In this document: piece after piece, positions 1-6,546 of the stretch
Layout: every line of letters starts with the position of its first letter
How positions within the stretch are numbered: the stretch's first letter is position 1
Source of the DNA: an uncultured Actinomycetes bacterium
GTDB lineage: Bacteria > Actinomycetota > Thermoleophilia > Solirubrobacterales > 70-9
Direction of reading: 5' to 3'
Assembly: GCA_946479725.1 (NCBI GenBank)
Contig: CAMLHB010000036.1
Span: 1 to 17,056, forward strand
Length of the DNA stretch: 17,056 nucleotides
The notes under the pieces: generated by a model
Seen by the model: the letters and a program-made list of their open reading frames with translations, nothing else
What the model was told of the DNA's origin: nothing
Database searches by the model: none
Position numbers and translations under genes: made by a program

Positions 1-409
1 CGGCTTCGAAGGTGGCGAGGGGACAGCGTTCGGTGGCCCCGGGGTTGACGTTGAGGCCGACCGGCAGGTCGACCCGGACCCGCGCCAGTTCCGCGTCCGG
101 CGTCGGCCCCAGCGCGCCCGGGCTGTTCGCGACGATGAACTGCGTGAAGCCGTAGTTCGGGTGCCCGGCTGCCTGTTCGAAGAACCAGTCCGGCGTGTCC
201 ACCGAGCAGACTTCTGCCCCCGGGGCCCCCGGGTTGACCGCTTCGGTGGCGCAGGTCCCCGCCTGCCAGCCGGAGTTGACTTTCGGTTCGTGGGGATCGA
301 TCGGAGGGGCGATCACGTCTTCCGTATTGGCGAAGGCGCTTGCCGGCAGCAGCGACAGAAGGCAGGCGAGCAGCACAAGCAGAACAGCGGCAAATCGCGA
401 TCTCGACAC
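1..409 (-). CDS. Secreted protein, N-terminal part (runs off left edge)
   Basis: A GTG-started frame of 136 codons is open from 409 to the window edge, so only the N-terminus is present. The start is chosen because a strong Shine-Dalgarno (AGGGAGGAG, 417-425) lies 7 nt upstream. Residues 1-27 look like a signal peptide: Arg-rich start, Leu/Val core, and an Ala-Phe-Ala cleavage motif ending near residue 27. An LLAC at 13-16 resembles a lipobox, but the hydrophobic core continues past it, so signal peptidase I is more likely. The mature part is acidic and rich in Pro, Gly and Asn, with segments such as DTPDWFFEQAAGHPNYGFTQF and VRVDLPVGLNVNP. This resembles large extracellular proteins of unknown function that I associate with Solirubrobacterales (recollection, not a search). 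It is transcribed away from the regulator at 497 from a shared palindromic promoter region. Function unknown; probably exported to the cell surface. Confidence 0.8.
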   Translation of the reverse strand, partial: MSRSRFAAVLLVLLACLLSLLPASAFANTEDVIAPPIDPHEPKVNSGWQAGTCATEAVNPGAPGAEVCSVDTPDWFFEQAAGHPNYGFTQFIVANSPGALGPTPDAELARVRVDLPVGLNVNPGATERCPLATFEA

Positions 410-444
410 CGGTTTTCTCCTCCCTGGAAGCATCCTCAACGAAA

Positions 445-474
445 AGACTACCCGAAATTAATGACTTGAGTCAA
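445..474 (-). promoter_or_regulatory. Promoter for the secreted-protein gene
   Basis: On the minus strand TTGACT (474-469) and TAGTCT (450-445) form a -35/-10 pair separated by 18 nt. Transcription would start near 438, giving a leader of about 29 nt with a good Shine-Dalgarno before the GTG at 409. The elements lie within the palindrome at 450-485 and mirror the forward promoter. Confidence 0.55.
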
Positions 475-485
475 TAATTTTGGGT
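450..485. promoter_or_regulatory. 36-bp imperfect palindrome, probable operator
   Basis: The two 18-nt half sites match at 15 of 18 positions (left arm ACCCGAAATTAATGACTT). The core TGACT-TG-AGTCA is itself an inverted repeat. The site is AT-rich in a GC-rich window, lies between divergent starts at 409 and 497, and overlaps the promoter elements of both. ArsR-family dimers bind such dyads, so the adjacent regulator is the natural candidate ligand (inference). Confidence 0.65.
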
Positions 486-490
486 AATAT
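461..490 (+). promoter_or_regulatory. Promoter of the ArsR-type regulator, leaderless
   Basis: ATGACT (461-466) and TAATAT (485-490) are separated by 18 nt. The -10 ends 6 nt before the ATG at 497 and no Shine-Dalgarno is present, so the transcript probably begins at or next to the start codon. Confidence 0.55.
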
Positions 491-496
491 CGGCTC

Positions 497-907
497 ATGC
501 CAACCCAGAACGGACATTCCCCCCATCCCAACTCTGTAAACGGCGATTCCCACGGAAAAGCCCCGGAAAATGCCCACAACGGCAACGGTCGTTCTGCCCT
601 TCCCGTGAACTGGGAGCGGCTCGCCCGGGCCACCGCCCATCCGTTGCGGGTCTCGATCCTCGAAATTCTTGGCATCGATGGCGGCCGGATCCTCTCCCCC
701 AGCGACCTCAGTCGCGAGCTGCAGATCCCCCTCAGCAACACCAACTACCACGTCACCGAGCTGGCGAAAGCGGGCCTGATCGAGCTGGTCCGGGAGCGCC
801 AGGTGCGCGGCGCCACCGAGCACTTCTACCGGCTTCCCGAGGCTGCGCCGGCCGCAGGGTCCAAGGACCCGGTCGAAGAAGTGAAGCGCGCCTGGGCGAT
901 GGCCTAG
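497..907 (+). CDS. ArsR/HTH-type winged-helix transcriptional regulator
   Basis: A 136-residue DNA-binding regulator. Residues 1-34 are a Asn/His/Gly-rich, probably disordered tail. Residues 38-105 are a winged helix: a first helix LARATAHPLRVSILEIL, a helix-turn-helix around LSPSDLSRELQIPLSNTNYHV, a following LAKAGLIEL helix, and a wing ending in GATEHFYRL. The pattern fits the ArsR-like HTH_20 families. The protein has no cysteine and no ArsR/SmtB metal-binding motif, so it is unlikely to be a thiol-ligand metal sensor, and its signal is unknown. The ATG at 497 lacks a Shine-Dalgarno and sits 7 nt after a -10 hexamer, as in leaderless actinobacterial genes. The palindrome just upstream probably makes it autoregulatory and lets it control the divergent secreted-protein gene. 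Confidence 0.85.
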   Translation: MPTQNGHSPHPNSVNGDSHGKAPENAHNGNGRSALPVNWERLARATAHPLRVSILEILGIDGGRILSPSDLSRELQIPLSNTNYHVTELAKAGLIELVRERQVRGATEHFYRLPEAAPAAGSKDPVEEVKRAWAMA

Positions 908-931
908 CCCCCGCCCAGGCGACGGTTGCTA

Positions 932-1225
932 CTAGGGCTCCAGCTCGATTGCGAGCTCGTATTTGTCGACCGCGACGCGCTGGCCCATGCCGCCGCCGGG
1001 CGGGCTCATCGAGTTCAGCGTCTCGTCGCCCTGCCGGTAGTCCTCCTCGGTCTCGAAGAGGGTGATCGCCATCGCTTTGCCGCCCTCGAGGTCGTGCAGG
1101 ACCCAGAGCTTCTTCGCCGGCAGACCCTCCGGCGGCCCCGACTCCGCGTCGGCGCGGATCCGCTCGACGCTGTCCTTCATCGCCTCGGCCTCAGCCCCCT
1201 CCCAACGCACAACCCTTGCGTACAT
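932..1225 (-). CDS. Small dimeric alpha/beta-barrel (ABM-like) protein
   Basis: A 97-residue soluble protein whose pattern fits the ferredoxin-like dimeric alpha/beta-barrel group (antibiotic-biosynthesis-monooxygenase-like): an N-terminal strand MYARVVRWEG, a helix AEAMKDSVERIRADAE, strands LWVLHDLEGGKAMAITLFE, a short helix TEEDYRQGDETL and a last strand VDKYELAIEL. Such proteins include small monooxygenases, heme-degrading enzymes and uncharacterised stress proteins. No specific catalytic residue can be assigned here. The ATG at 1225 follows a strong AGGAGG with good spacing, which fixes the start. The gene lies 59 nt downstream of the antiporter on the same strand and converges on the regulator gene with 24 nt between stops. 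It may be the last gene of the upstream operon or have its own promoter. Confidence 0.75.
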   Translation of the reverse strand: MYARVVRWEGAEAEAMKDSVERIRADAESGPPEGLPAKKLWVLHDLEGGKAMAITLFETEEDYRQGDETLNSMSPPGGGMGQRVAVDKYELAIELEP

Positions 1226-1284
1226 GACCTTCCTCCTGTCTGATTGGGATGACGGACCTAGCGGACCACGTTCCCAGGGCTAAA

Positions 1285-2457
1285 TCAAGCCTTCTCTCGA
1301 TCGCGTTCCAGCAGCGCTGCGGCGACGAAGGGGAAGACCAGGGTGGAGAGCATCGCGGCGCCGACCAGCCCGGCCGCGGTCGAGGTTTTCATGTGGCCGG
1401 CCTCGACGGCGATCGTCGTGATCGCGACGACCAGCGGCAGCTCGGTCGCCGAGTAGAAGGCGAGGGCGGCGCGTTCGCGGGCGTCGAGGACTTCGCGGTA
1501 GAGGAGCAGAGCCGGGGCGCCGCGGACGACGAGGAAGAGGCCGAAGAAGAGCGCCAGCTTTGCCAGCGCCGCGGCCGAGCCGAGCGCGTCGAGGTCGAAG
1601 CCGATGCCGCTGGTGACGAAGAAGAAGGGGACGAAGAAGCCGAAGCCGACCGCGGTCAGCTTCGACTCGAAGACCGCCAGCTCGTGGCCCTGCAGGGCGA
1701 GCCGGGTGATCAGGCCGGCGACGAAGCCGCCGAGGAGGACGTCGAGGCCGATCTTGCTGGCCAGGAGGACGAGCCCGAAGACGAGAACGACGGTCACCCG
1801 CACCGCCAGCTGGCTGCTGGTCTCGAAGGTTCGCTCGAAGGCGTTCCAGCCGCGGCCGGCGAGGCGGATCGAGGCGAGGGCGACGCCTACCGCCATCGCG
1901 ACGAAGGCGACGAGGATCGCCGCCTCGTGGACCGGGTGGTCGGTGGAGAGGAAGAGCGCCACCAGCAGCACCGGGCCGAACTCCCCGGCCCCGCCGGCGG
2001 CCAGCAGGTAGGTGCCGAAGCGGGTCTTCAGCTCGCCGTTGTCGCGGAGGATCGGGATCAGGGTCCCGATCGCCGTCGTCGCCATCGCCGCCCCGGCGTA
2101 GAGGAAGGTGTCGATCACCCCGAGGGCGGCGAGGACGGCGCCGATCGCGAAGGCGAGGACGACCGAGAGCAGCCAGCCGCCGCCGCCGAGCTCGATCGGG
2201 CGGCCGCGGATGCGCTCGAAGTCGATCTCGTAGCCGGCGAAGAAAAAGAGCATCCCGAGGCCGAGGTTGGAGAAGAAGTCGACGAAGTCGTCGGCCTTGG
2301 CGAGGTGCAGAACCTGCGGGCCGATGAGGATCCCGAGAAAGAGCTCGACGACGACCACCGGCGGCGCCAACCGCGCCGGCAGCACCGCCACCGTCACCGC
2401 CGCGAGGGCCGAGACGAGGACGATGAAGAAGAACGACTCGACGTCGACGTGGATCAT
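1285..2457 (-). CDS. Cation/proton antiporter, CPA2 (Kef-like) family
   Basis: A 390-residue membrane protein with about 11-12 hydrophobic segments spread over its whole length, matching the sodium/hydrogen exchanger fold. It lacks the C-terminal RCK/TrkA domain of full KefB/KefC, so it is the transport module alone. Family hallmarks include LFLGILIGP (39-47), LGLGMLFFFAGYEID (65-79) and ATTAIGTLIPILRDNGEL (126-143). At the position where many members carry QD or DD in the fifth transmembrane helix, this protein has AGGAGEFGPVLL with Glu159. I recognise GEFGP from an actinobacterial subgroup, so this is probably a subfamily trait and not a defect. It should exchange protons for a monovalent cation; the ion is unknown. 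It starts 36 nt after the kinase gene on the same strand, suggesting control by that two-component system. Confidence 0.85.
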   Translation of the reverse strand: MIHVDVESFFFIVLVSALAAVTVAVLPARLAPPVVVVELFLGILIGPQVLHLAKADDFVDFFSNLGLGMLFFFAGYEIDFERIRGRPIELGGGGWLLSVVLAFAIGAVLAALGVIDTFLYAGAAMATTAIGTLIPILRDNGELKTRFGTYLLAAGGAGEFGPVLLVALFLSTDHPVHEAAILVAFVAMAVGVALASIRLAGRGWNAFERTFETSSQLAVRVTVVLVFGLVLLASKIGLDVLLGGFVAGLITRLALQGHELAVFESKLTAVGFGFFVPFFFVTSGIGFDLDALGSAAALAKLALFFGLFLVVRGAPALLLYREVLDARERAALAFYSATELPLVVAITTIAVEAGHMKTSTAAGLVGAAMLSTLVFPFVAAALLERDREKA

Positions 2458-2493
2458 CGGCGGCCGCGGACCCGGATGTACGTTTCCTTGCGC

Positions 2494-3345
2494 TCAGGCA
2501 CCGCGCAGAGTGAATCGCACTCGGGCCCCGGGCGACTTCGGCTCCAGCCAGATGCGGCCGCCGTGGGCCTCGACGATCGCCTTGGCGATCGCCAGGCCGA
2601 GGCCGGCGCCGTCCTCGCCGCGGGAGGCGTCGCCGCGGTAGAAGGCCTCGAAGACGCGGTCGGCGTCGGCGTCGGCGATGCCCTCCCCCTCGTCGTCTAC
2701 CTCGACCTCGACTCCCCTGCCCTGCGCCCGCGCGCGCACGGTGACGCTGCCGTCGGCGGGGGTGTGGCGGATCGCGTTCTGGATCAGATTGAAGAGGACC
2801 CGCTGCAGCTTCTCGGGGTCGCCGGCGGCGAGCAGCGATCCGGGCGGCAGGTCGGCAGCCACGCGTACCCCGCGGGCGTCGGCCTGGACCCGCATCGCCG
2901 CCACCGTCTCGTCGATCAGGGCGCCGAGCTCGACCTGCCGGATCGACCAGGAGATCTCCCCCGCCTCGATCCGCGAGAGCTCGAAGAGGTCGTCGACGAG
3001 GCCGCCGAGGACGTCGACGTGGGTGCGGATCTGCCGCAGGTAGCGCTCGCGCGTCGCGCCGGTGGCGACGCCGTCGTCGATCGACTCGACCAGGAGGCGC
3101 AGCGAGGCCAGTGGCGTGCGCAGGTCGTGCGAGGCGGCGGCGACGAGCTGGCGGCGCGCGCCCTCGATCTCGCGGTTGGCCCGCTCCTCCATCGCCAGGC
3201 GGGCGGCGAGGGCGCCGGCGAGGGCGATCCCGGCCGCCGCCAGCAGGGCGAGGACGATCTGCTCGGCCCCCATCCCGTGCGGGACGGCGACCGCGGCGGC
3301 GCCCGCGAGGAAGGCGGCGAGGGCGATCGCGATCGCGCGCCTCAT
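2494..3345 (-). CDS. Membrane sensor histidine kinase (sensor domain nearly absent)
   Basis: A 283-residue histidine kinase. Two hydrophobic helices (about 4-21 and 27-48) are joined by only about five residues (PHGMG), so there is virtually no extracellular domain. A HisKA domain follows with the phospho-acceptor His73 in ASHDLRTPL, then a HATPase domain with N box (LFNLIQNAIRHTP), G1 box (VDDEGEGI) and G2 box (GAGLGLAI). The ATG at 3345 is chosen because it follows GGGGAGGGGAAG and begins at the first membrane helix; an upstream in-frame start would overlap the regulator gene with low-complexity sequence. The partner response regulator ends 16 nt upstream. With no periplasmic sensor, it probably senses a signal in the membrane or through a partner, possibly the redox or lipoprotein products of the same gene row (inference). 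Confidence 0.92.
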   Translation of the reverse strand: MRRAIAIALAAFLAGAAAVAVPHGMGAEQIVLALLAAAGIALAGALAARLAMEERANREIEGARRQLVAAASHDLRTPLASLRLLVESIDDGVATGATRERYLRQIRTHVDVLGGLVDDLFELSRIEAGEISWSIRQVELGALIDETVAAMRVQADARGVRVAADLPPGSLLAAGDPEKLQRVLFNLIQNAIRHTPADGSVTVRARAQGRGVEVEVDDEGEGIADADADRVFEAFYRGDASRGEDGAGLGLAIAKAIVEAHGGRIWLEPKSPGARVRFTLRGA

Positions 3346-3361
3346 CTTCCCCTCCCCCCGC

Positions 3362-4069
3362 TCATGCCCTGAACCTGTAGCCGACGCCCCAGACCGTCTC
3401 GATGAAGCGCGGCTCGGCCGGGTCCTCGCCGAGCTTGCCGCGGAGGCGGCGGACATGGACGGTGACGGTGCTGGTGTCGGTGAAGAAGGGGTAGTCCCAG
3501 ACCGCCTCCATCAGCTGGTCGCGGGTGAAGACGCGGCCGGGCCGGGCGGCGAGGTAGGCGAGCAGGTCGAACTCGCGCATCGTCAGGTCGAGCTCGGCGC
3601 CGTCGAGGAGGGCGCGGCGGCTCGCCGGCTCCACCCGCAGCGGCCCGCGCTCGATCGGCGGCTCGGCCTCCTCCTCGCCCTCGGGCGGGGCGACGCGACG
3701 CAGCACCGCCTCGACCCGGGCGACCAGCTCGGCCGGGGAGAACGGCTTCACCACGTAGTCGTCGGCGCCGTGGCGGAGGCCGAGGAGGCGGTCGTTCTCC
3801 TCGCCGCGCGCGGTCAGCAGGATCACCGCCACCCGCTTCCCCGGCCGCTCGTGCAGGCGGCGCAGGACCTCGATCCCGTCGATGCCGGGGAGCATCACGT
3901 CGAGGACGACGAGGTCGGGGCGGTGCAGCTCGACGAGGCGCAGGGCCTCGGGCCCGTCCATCGCCCGCTCGACCGCGAAGCCGGCGCGCTCGAGGTAGGT
4001 GCCGACGACCTCGACGATCGTCGGCTCGTCGTCGACGACGAGGACGCTGCCGTTGCCGCGGTCGGCCAT
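3362..4069 (-). CDS. OmpR/PhoB-family response regulator
   Basis: A 235-residue two-domain regulator. The receiver domain (about 8-122) has the acidic pair Asp13-Asp14, phospho-acceptor Asp57 (VVLDVMLPG), Thr86 (LLTAR) and Lys108 (VVKPF). After a Pro/Glu-rich linker, the C-terminal winged helix (about 140-235) has the family features LTMREFDLLAYLA, VFTRDQLMEAVW, TVTVHVRRLRGKL and VWGVGYRF. The ATG at 4069 places VLVVDDE at residue 9, as usual. An earlier in-frame ATG at 4111 would overlap the end of dipZ and add 14 residues, and neither start has a strong ribosome site. The gene lies 22 nt after dipZ and 16 nt before its kinase, so all three are probably co-transcribed. It should control transcription in response to the kinase; targets are not visible here. 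Confidence 0.93.
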   Translation of the reverse strand: MADRGNGSVLVVDDEPTIVEVVGTYLERAGFAVERAMDGPEALRLVELHRPDLVVLDVMLPGIDGIEVLRRLHERPGKRVAVILLTARGEENDRLLGLRHGADDYVVKPFSPAELVARVEAVLRRVAPPEGEEEAEPPIERGPLRVEPASRRALLDGAELDLTMREFDLLAYLAARPGRVFTRDQLMEAVWDYPFFTDTSTVTVHVRRLRGKLGEDPAEPRFIETVWGVGYRFRA

Positions 4070-4091
4070 CGCCGGGATTCTCGCGCCTGCG

Positions 4092-5831
4092 CTAACCGAA
4101 GGTGAAGGCATAGCCCATCGTCCCCGCTTCCGGTTCGATTCGCAGCAGGTGTTCGCCGACCTGCGGCAGGTCGACCAGTTCGTAGAGGCGCTGCGCGCGC
4201 ACGGTCACGGCGCCGCCGTGGACGTCGGCGCCCGCCGCGGCGCCGATCGGCTTGCCGTCGAGGCTGACGCGCACCCGCCGCGGCCGGCCGTCGACCGTCC
4301 CCAGCACCAGGTAGACGCGGCGGGCCCCGAAGTTCAGTTCGAGCGAGCCGCCGGCGGCCGTCGCCGAGTGGAATTCGATCCGCCAGGGGCCGCGGTAGGC
4401 GAACTGGTTCTCGGGCACTTCGGCCGGGGCCGCGAAGTCGTGCAGGCCCGGCGAGAGCTTCGGGTTGGTGAAGCGTTCGGCGCGGGCGGCGCCGAGGTAG
4501 GTCTCGGGCGTCGTCACCCCGGCTTCGGCTTCGATCCCCCTGGCGCCGGACATTCCCTTGCCGACCTGGTCGCCCGCTTCGGCCAGCAGCTCCCGGATCA
4601 CCTTCTCCTTCTCGCCGTATTCGCCCTCGCCGAAGTGGACGTAGCGGACCCGGCCGCGGGCGTCGATGAAGTACTCCGCCGGCCAGTACTGGTTGGCGTA
4701 GGCCTCCCAGGTGCGCAGTTCGTTGTCCTGGGCGACGGGATAGCGGAGGCCGTTGCGCTCGATCGCTTCCTCGACGTTGCCGGGGTCGCGCTCGAAGGGG
4801 AACTCGGGCGAGTGGACGCCGACGATCGTCAGGCCGTCCTTGCGGTAGCGCCTGTCCCAGGCCTTCAGGTAGGGCAGGGTGCGGATGCAGTTGATGCAGC
4901 TGTAGGTCCAGAAGTCGACGAGTACCACGCGGCCGCGCAGCCCGCGCAGGGTCAGGGGCCGGTCGCCGGGCGTGTTGAACCAGCGCTCGTTGCCGACGAA
5001 TTCCGGCGCCCTGCCGAGGACCGGCAGGCCGGAGGCCTTCCCCGGCACGGGCGCGTCGCTCACTGCGAACTTGACCGCGTGGCCCTGCCCGCGCAGGTCG
5101 GCCAGGGCTTCCTGGGCCGAGGCGCTGTCCTCGAGCGCTTCGCTGGGGTTGACGAGGAAGCTCGGCAGGTCGCTGGCGATCGCGTTCTGGAAGCGGATGT
5201 CGTAGTTGCCGAGCATCGCCAGGCCGACGACGACCATCACCGCCCCCATCGCGACCTGCAGGGCGATGCCGCGCCGGGCCAGCGGCGCGATCGCCCGCCG
5301 GCCGCCGAGCATCAGGAAGTAGAGGACGACCGCCGAGCCGATCCCGTAGCTGAGCGCCACGGCGAGGCGACCGGCGCCGAACGGCTGCGAGGCCGAGACG
5401 GTGATCACGCCGGCGAGGATCGGCCCGGCGCAGGGGGCGTAGACGAGGCCGAGGCTGAGCCCGACGAGGACGCCCGACCAGAAGCCCTCCCCACCGCTCC
5501 GCGGCCCGCCGGCCCGGGCGCCGAGCCGGCTCAGCCAGGCCTCGACCCGGGCCGCCAGCGGTGGCGCCATCAGGGTCAGCCCGAAGCCGATCAGGACCGC
5601 GATCGCCAGCTTGCGCAGCAGGTCGTCGGGGAGCCCGAGCGCGGCGATCACGTAGACCAGGGCGACGGTGGCGAAGGTGAAGGAGACCGCCAGCCCGGCG
5701 ACGATCCCGAGCGGCCGCCGCCGCCCCCCGGTCGCCCCGGCCGAGAGCGCGATCGGCAGCACCGGCAGCACGCATGGCGAGAGCGCCGTGGCGGCGCCGG
5801 CGAGGAACCCGAAGAGGACCAGTAGGACCAT
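4092..5831 (-). CDS. dipZ: DipZ-type CcdA/thioredoxin fusion protein
   Basis: A 579-residue protein with three parts. Residues 1-210 are a CcdA/DsbD-like transmembrane domain of about six helices, with its paired redox cysteines at Cys20 (SPCVLP) and Cys134 (YAPCAGP). Residues about 270-430 form an exported TlpA-like thioredoxin domain with a Cys312-Ile-Asn-Cys315 active site in the DipZ-typical context FWTYSCINC. Residues about 450-579 are a beta-rich C-terminal domain matching the carbohydrate-binding-like module of mycobacterial DipZ. The family carries electrons from cytoplasmic thioredoxin through the membrane to extracytoplasmic thiols. The start codon overlaps the stop of the upstream lipoprotein gene (TGATG), so translation is probably coupled. 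All catalytic cysteines are present. The adjoining two-component system and antiporter suggest an envelope redox-stress operon. Confidence 0.93.
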   Translation of the reverse strand: MVLLVLFGFLAGAATALSPCVLPVLPIALSAGATGGRRRPLGIVAGLAVSFTFATVALVYVIAALGLPDDLLRKLAIAVLIGFGLTLMAPPLAARVEAWLSRLGARAGGPRSGGEGFWSGVLVGLSLGLVYAPCAGPILAGVITVSASQPFGAGRLAVALSYGIGSAVVLYFLMLGGRRAIAPLARRGIALQVAMGAVMVVVGLAMLGNYDIRFQNAIASDLPSFLVNPSEALEDSASAQEALADLRGQGHAVKFAVSDAPVPGKASGLPVLGRAPEFVGNERWFNTPGDRPLTLRGLRGRVVLVDFWTYSCINCIRTLPYLKAWDRRYRKDGLTIVGVHSPEFPFERDPGNVEEAIERNGLRYPVAQDNELRTWEAYANQYWPAEYFIDARGRVRYVHFGEGEYGEKEKVIRELLAEAGDQVGKGMSGARGIEAEAGVTTPETYLGAARAERFTNPKLSPGLHDFAAPAEVPENQFAYRGPWRIEFHSATAAGGSLELNFGARRVYLVLGTVDGRPRRVRVSLDGKPIGAAAGADVHGGAVTVRAQRLYELVDLPQVGEHLLRIEPEAGTMGYAFTFG

Positions 5832-6085
5832 CAGTTGCCCTTCATCGCCCCGCCGTGATCTTCGCCTCCGTCGTGCATGGTGCCGTGGTCGTTCTTCATC
5901 GCGTCAACGCTGTGCTGGCCGTTCATCGCGTTCCCGTGGTTCATCGCGCCGTTGGAACTCTGACCGCCGGGCGTCGTCGCCTTCACCGAGCTGGTCGAGT
6001 CCCCTCCCCCACCGCAACCGCCAAGGACGAGCACCCCGCCAACCGCAACCGCCGCCAAGACCGGGCTCGCCTTCCTCAACCGCAT
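5831..6085 (-). CDS. Small Met/His-rich lipoprotein, candidate copper binder
   Basis: An 84-residue lipoprotein. A short Arg/Lys start is followed by a hydrophobic core and a lipobox LGGC with Cys24, then a Gly/Ser linker. Residues 48-81 carry five Met (48, 54, 63, 70, 81) and five His (50, 58, 67, 71, 77) in repeats resembling A-M-N-H-G-N and D-H-G-T-M-H. Similar Met/His clusters bind Cu(I)/Cu(II) or silver in exported metal proteins, so a copper-binding role is plausible but not shown. There is no recognisable globular domain. The ATG at 6085 has a good Shine-Dalgarno (GGAAGGAG); a longer frame upstream lacks one and would place extra charged sequence before the signal peptide. Its TGA overlaps the dipZ ATG by 1 nt, so it may supply metal handling or a thiol-redox partner for DipZ. 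Confidence 0.82.
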   Translation of the reverse strand: MRLRKASPVLAAVAVGGVLVLGGCGGGGDSTSSVKATTPGGQSSNGAMNHGNAMNGQHSVDAMKNDHGTMHDGGEDHGGAMKGN

Positions 6086-6153
6086 CGCCGCTCCTTCCGT
6101 TCGTGGACGCGACTGACGGTACGGAGGAAATGTGACGAGGGAAGAAACTCGGG

Positions 6154-6546
6154 TCAACCGAGAACGGCAATCTCGCAGTTGATGCCGGCAGCGCGCTTGA
6201 TCCGTCCATCGGCCGTGACCAACGGCGTGTCCAGCGCCTCGGCAAGGGCGACGTAGGAGGCGTCATAGGCACTGAGGTTGTCGCGCAACTCCCACACCCG
6301 GGCGAGCAGCGGCAGATGGGGGACGCGGCGCAGCGGCAGCGCGGCGAGATCGGTGAGCGCCAGGGAGGATCGGCGCTCATCGAGCCTCTTGGCTCTGGCC
6401 GCGCGGCGCAGGGTTGAGACGACCTCCAAATCGATCAGCTCCGGTGCTGCGAGCTGCTCACCACGCAGGCGCTCGCGGGCGCGATCCCCGTCGGTGTCGT
6501 CGTCGGCGAGGGCTGGCGCGAGCACGGAAGCGTCAACGACGATCAC
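6154..6546 (-). CDS. vapC: VapC-family PIN-domain toxin ribonuclease
   Basis: A 130-residue PIN-domain protein, the normal toxin length. The acidic metal-binding residues are in place: Asp5 (VIVVDAS), Glu41 (LIDLEVVSTL), Asp95 (LSAYDASYVALAEAL) and Asp113 (PLVTADGRI). Family members are Mg-dependent ribonucleases that cut tRNA or rRNA and stop growth until neutralised. The GTG start at 6546 overlaps the antitoxin stop as GTGA, a 4-nt coupling typical of vapBC pairs; no other start fits the domain boundary. With all four acidic residues and a full length it is probably active. Its RNA target cannot be read from the sequence, although a tRNA-Gly gene lies just upstream on the same strand. Confidence 0.92.
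   Translation of the reverse strand: MIVVDASVLAPALADDDTDGDRARERLRGEQLAAPELIDLEVVSTLRRAARAKRLDERRSSLALTDLAALPLRRVPHLPLLARVWELRDNLSAYDASYVALAEALDTPLVTADGRIKRAAGINCEIAVLG

Noticed and set aside
904..945. Hairpin terminator between the convergent regulator and ABM-like genes
   Set aside because: Only a short AGCCC/GGGCT pairing with a long loop was found.
1249..3372. A 707-codon open frame on the plus strand, opposite the antiporter and kinase
   Set aside because: Its translation is Asp/Glu/Gly/Arg low-complexity sequence produced by GC-biased third positions of the genes on the other strand, and it matches no family.
4069..4111. Upstream start for the response regulator at 4111
   Set aside because: It adds 14 residues not seen in the family and overlaps the end of dipZ; neither start has a strong ribosome site, so 4069 was kept.
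3999..5825. A 608-codon plus-strand frame opposite dipZ
   Set aside because: Same shadow effect; the minus-strand frame contains all DipZ cysteine motifs.
6129..6157. Promoter for the lipoprotein-dipZ operon (TTGACC, 17-nt gap, CACATT)
   Set aside because: The -35 is good but the -10 lacks the TAnnnT pattern; too weak to annotate, though an operon promoter near here is likely.
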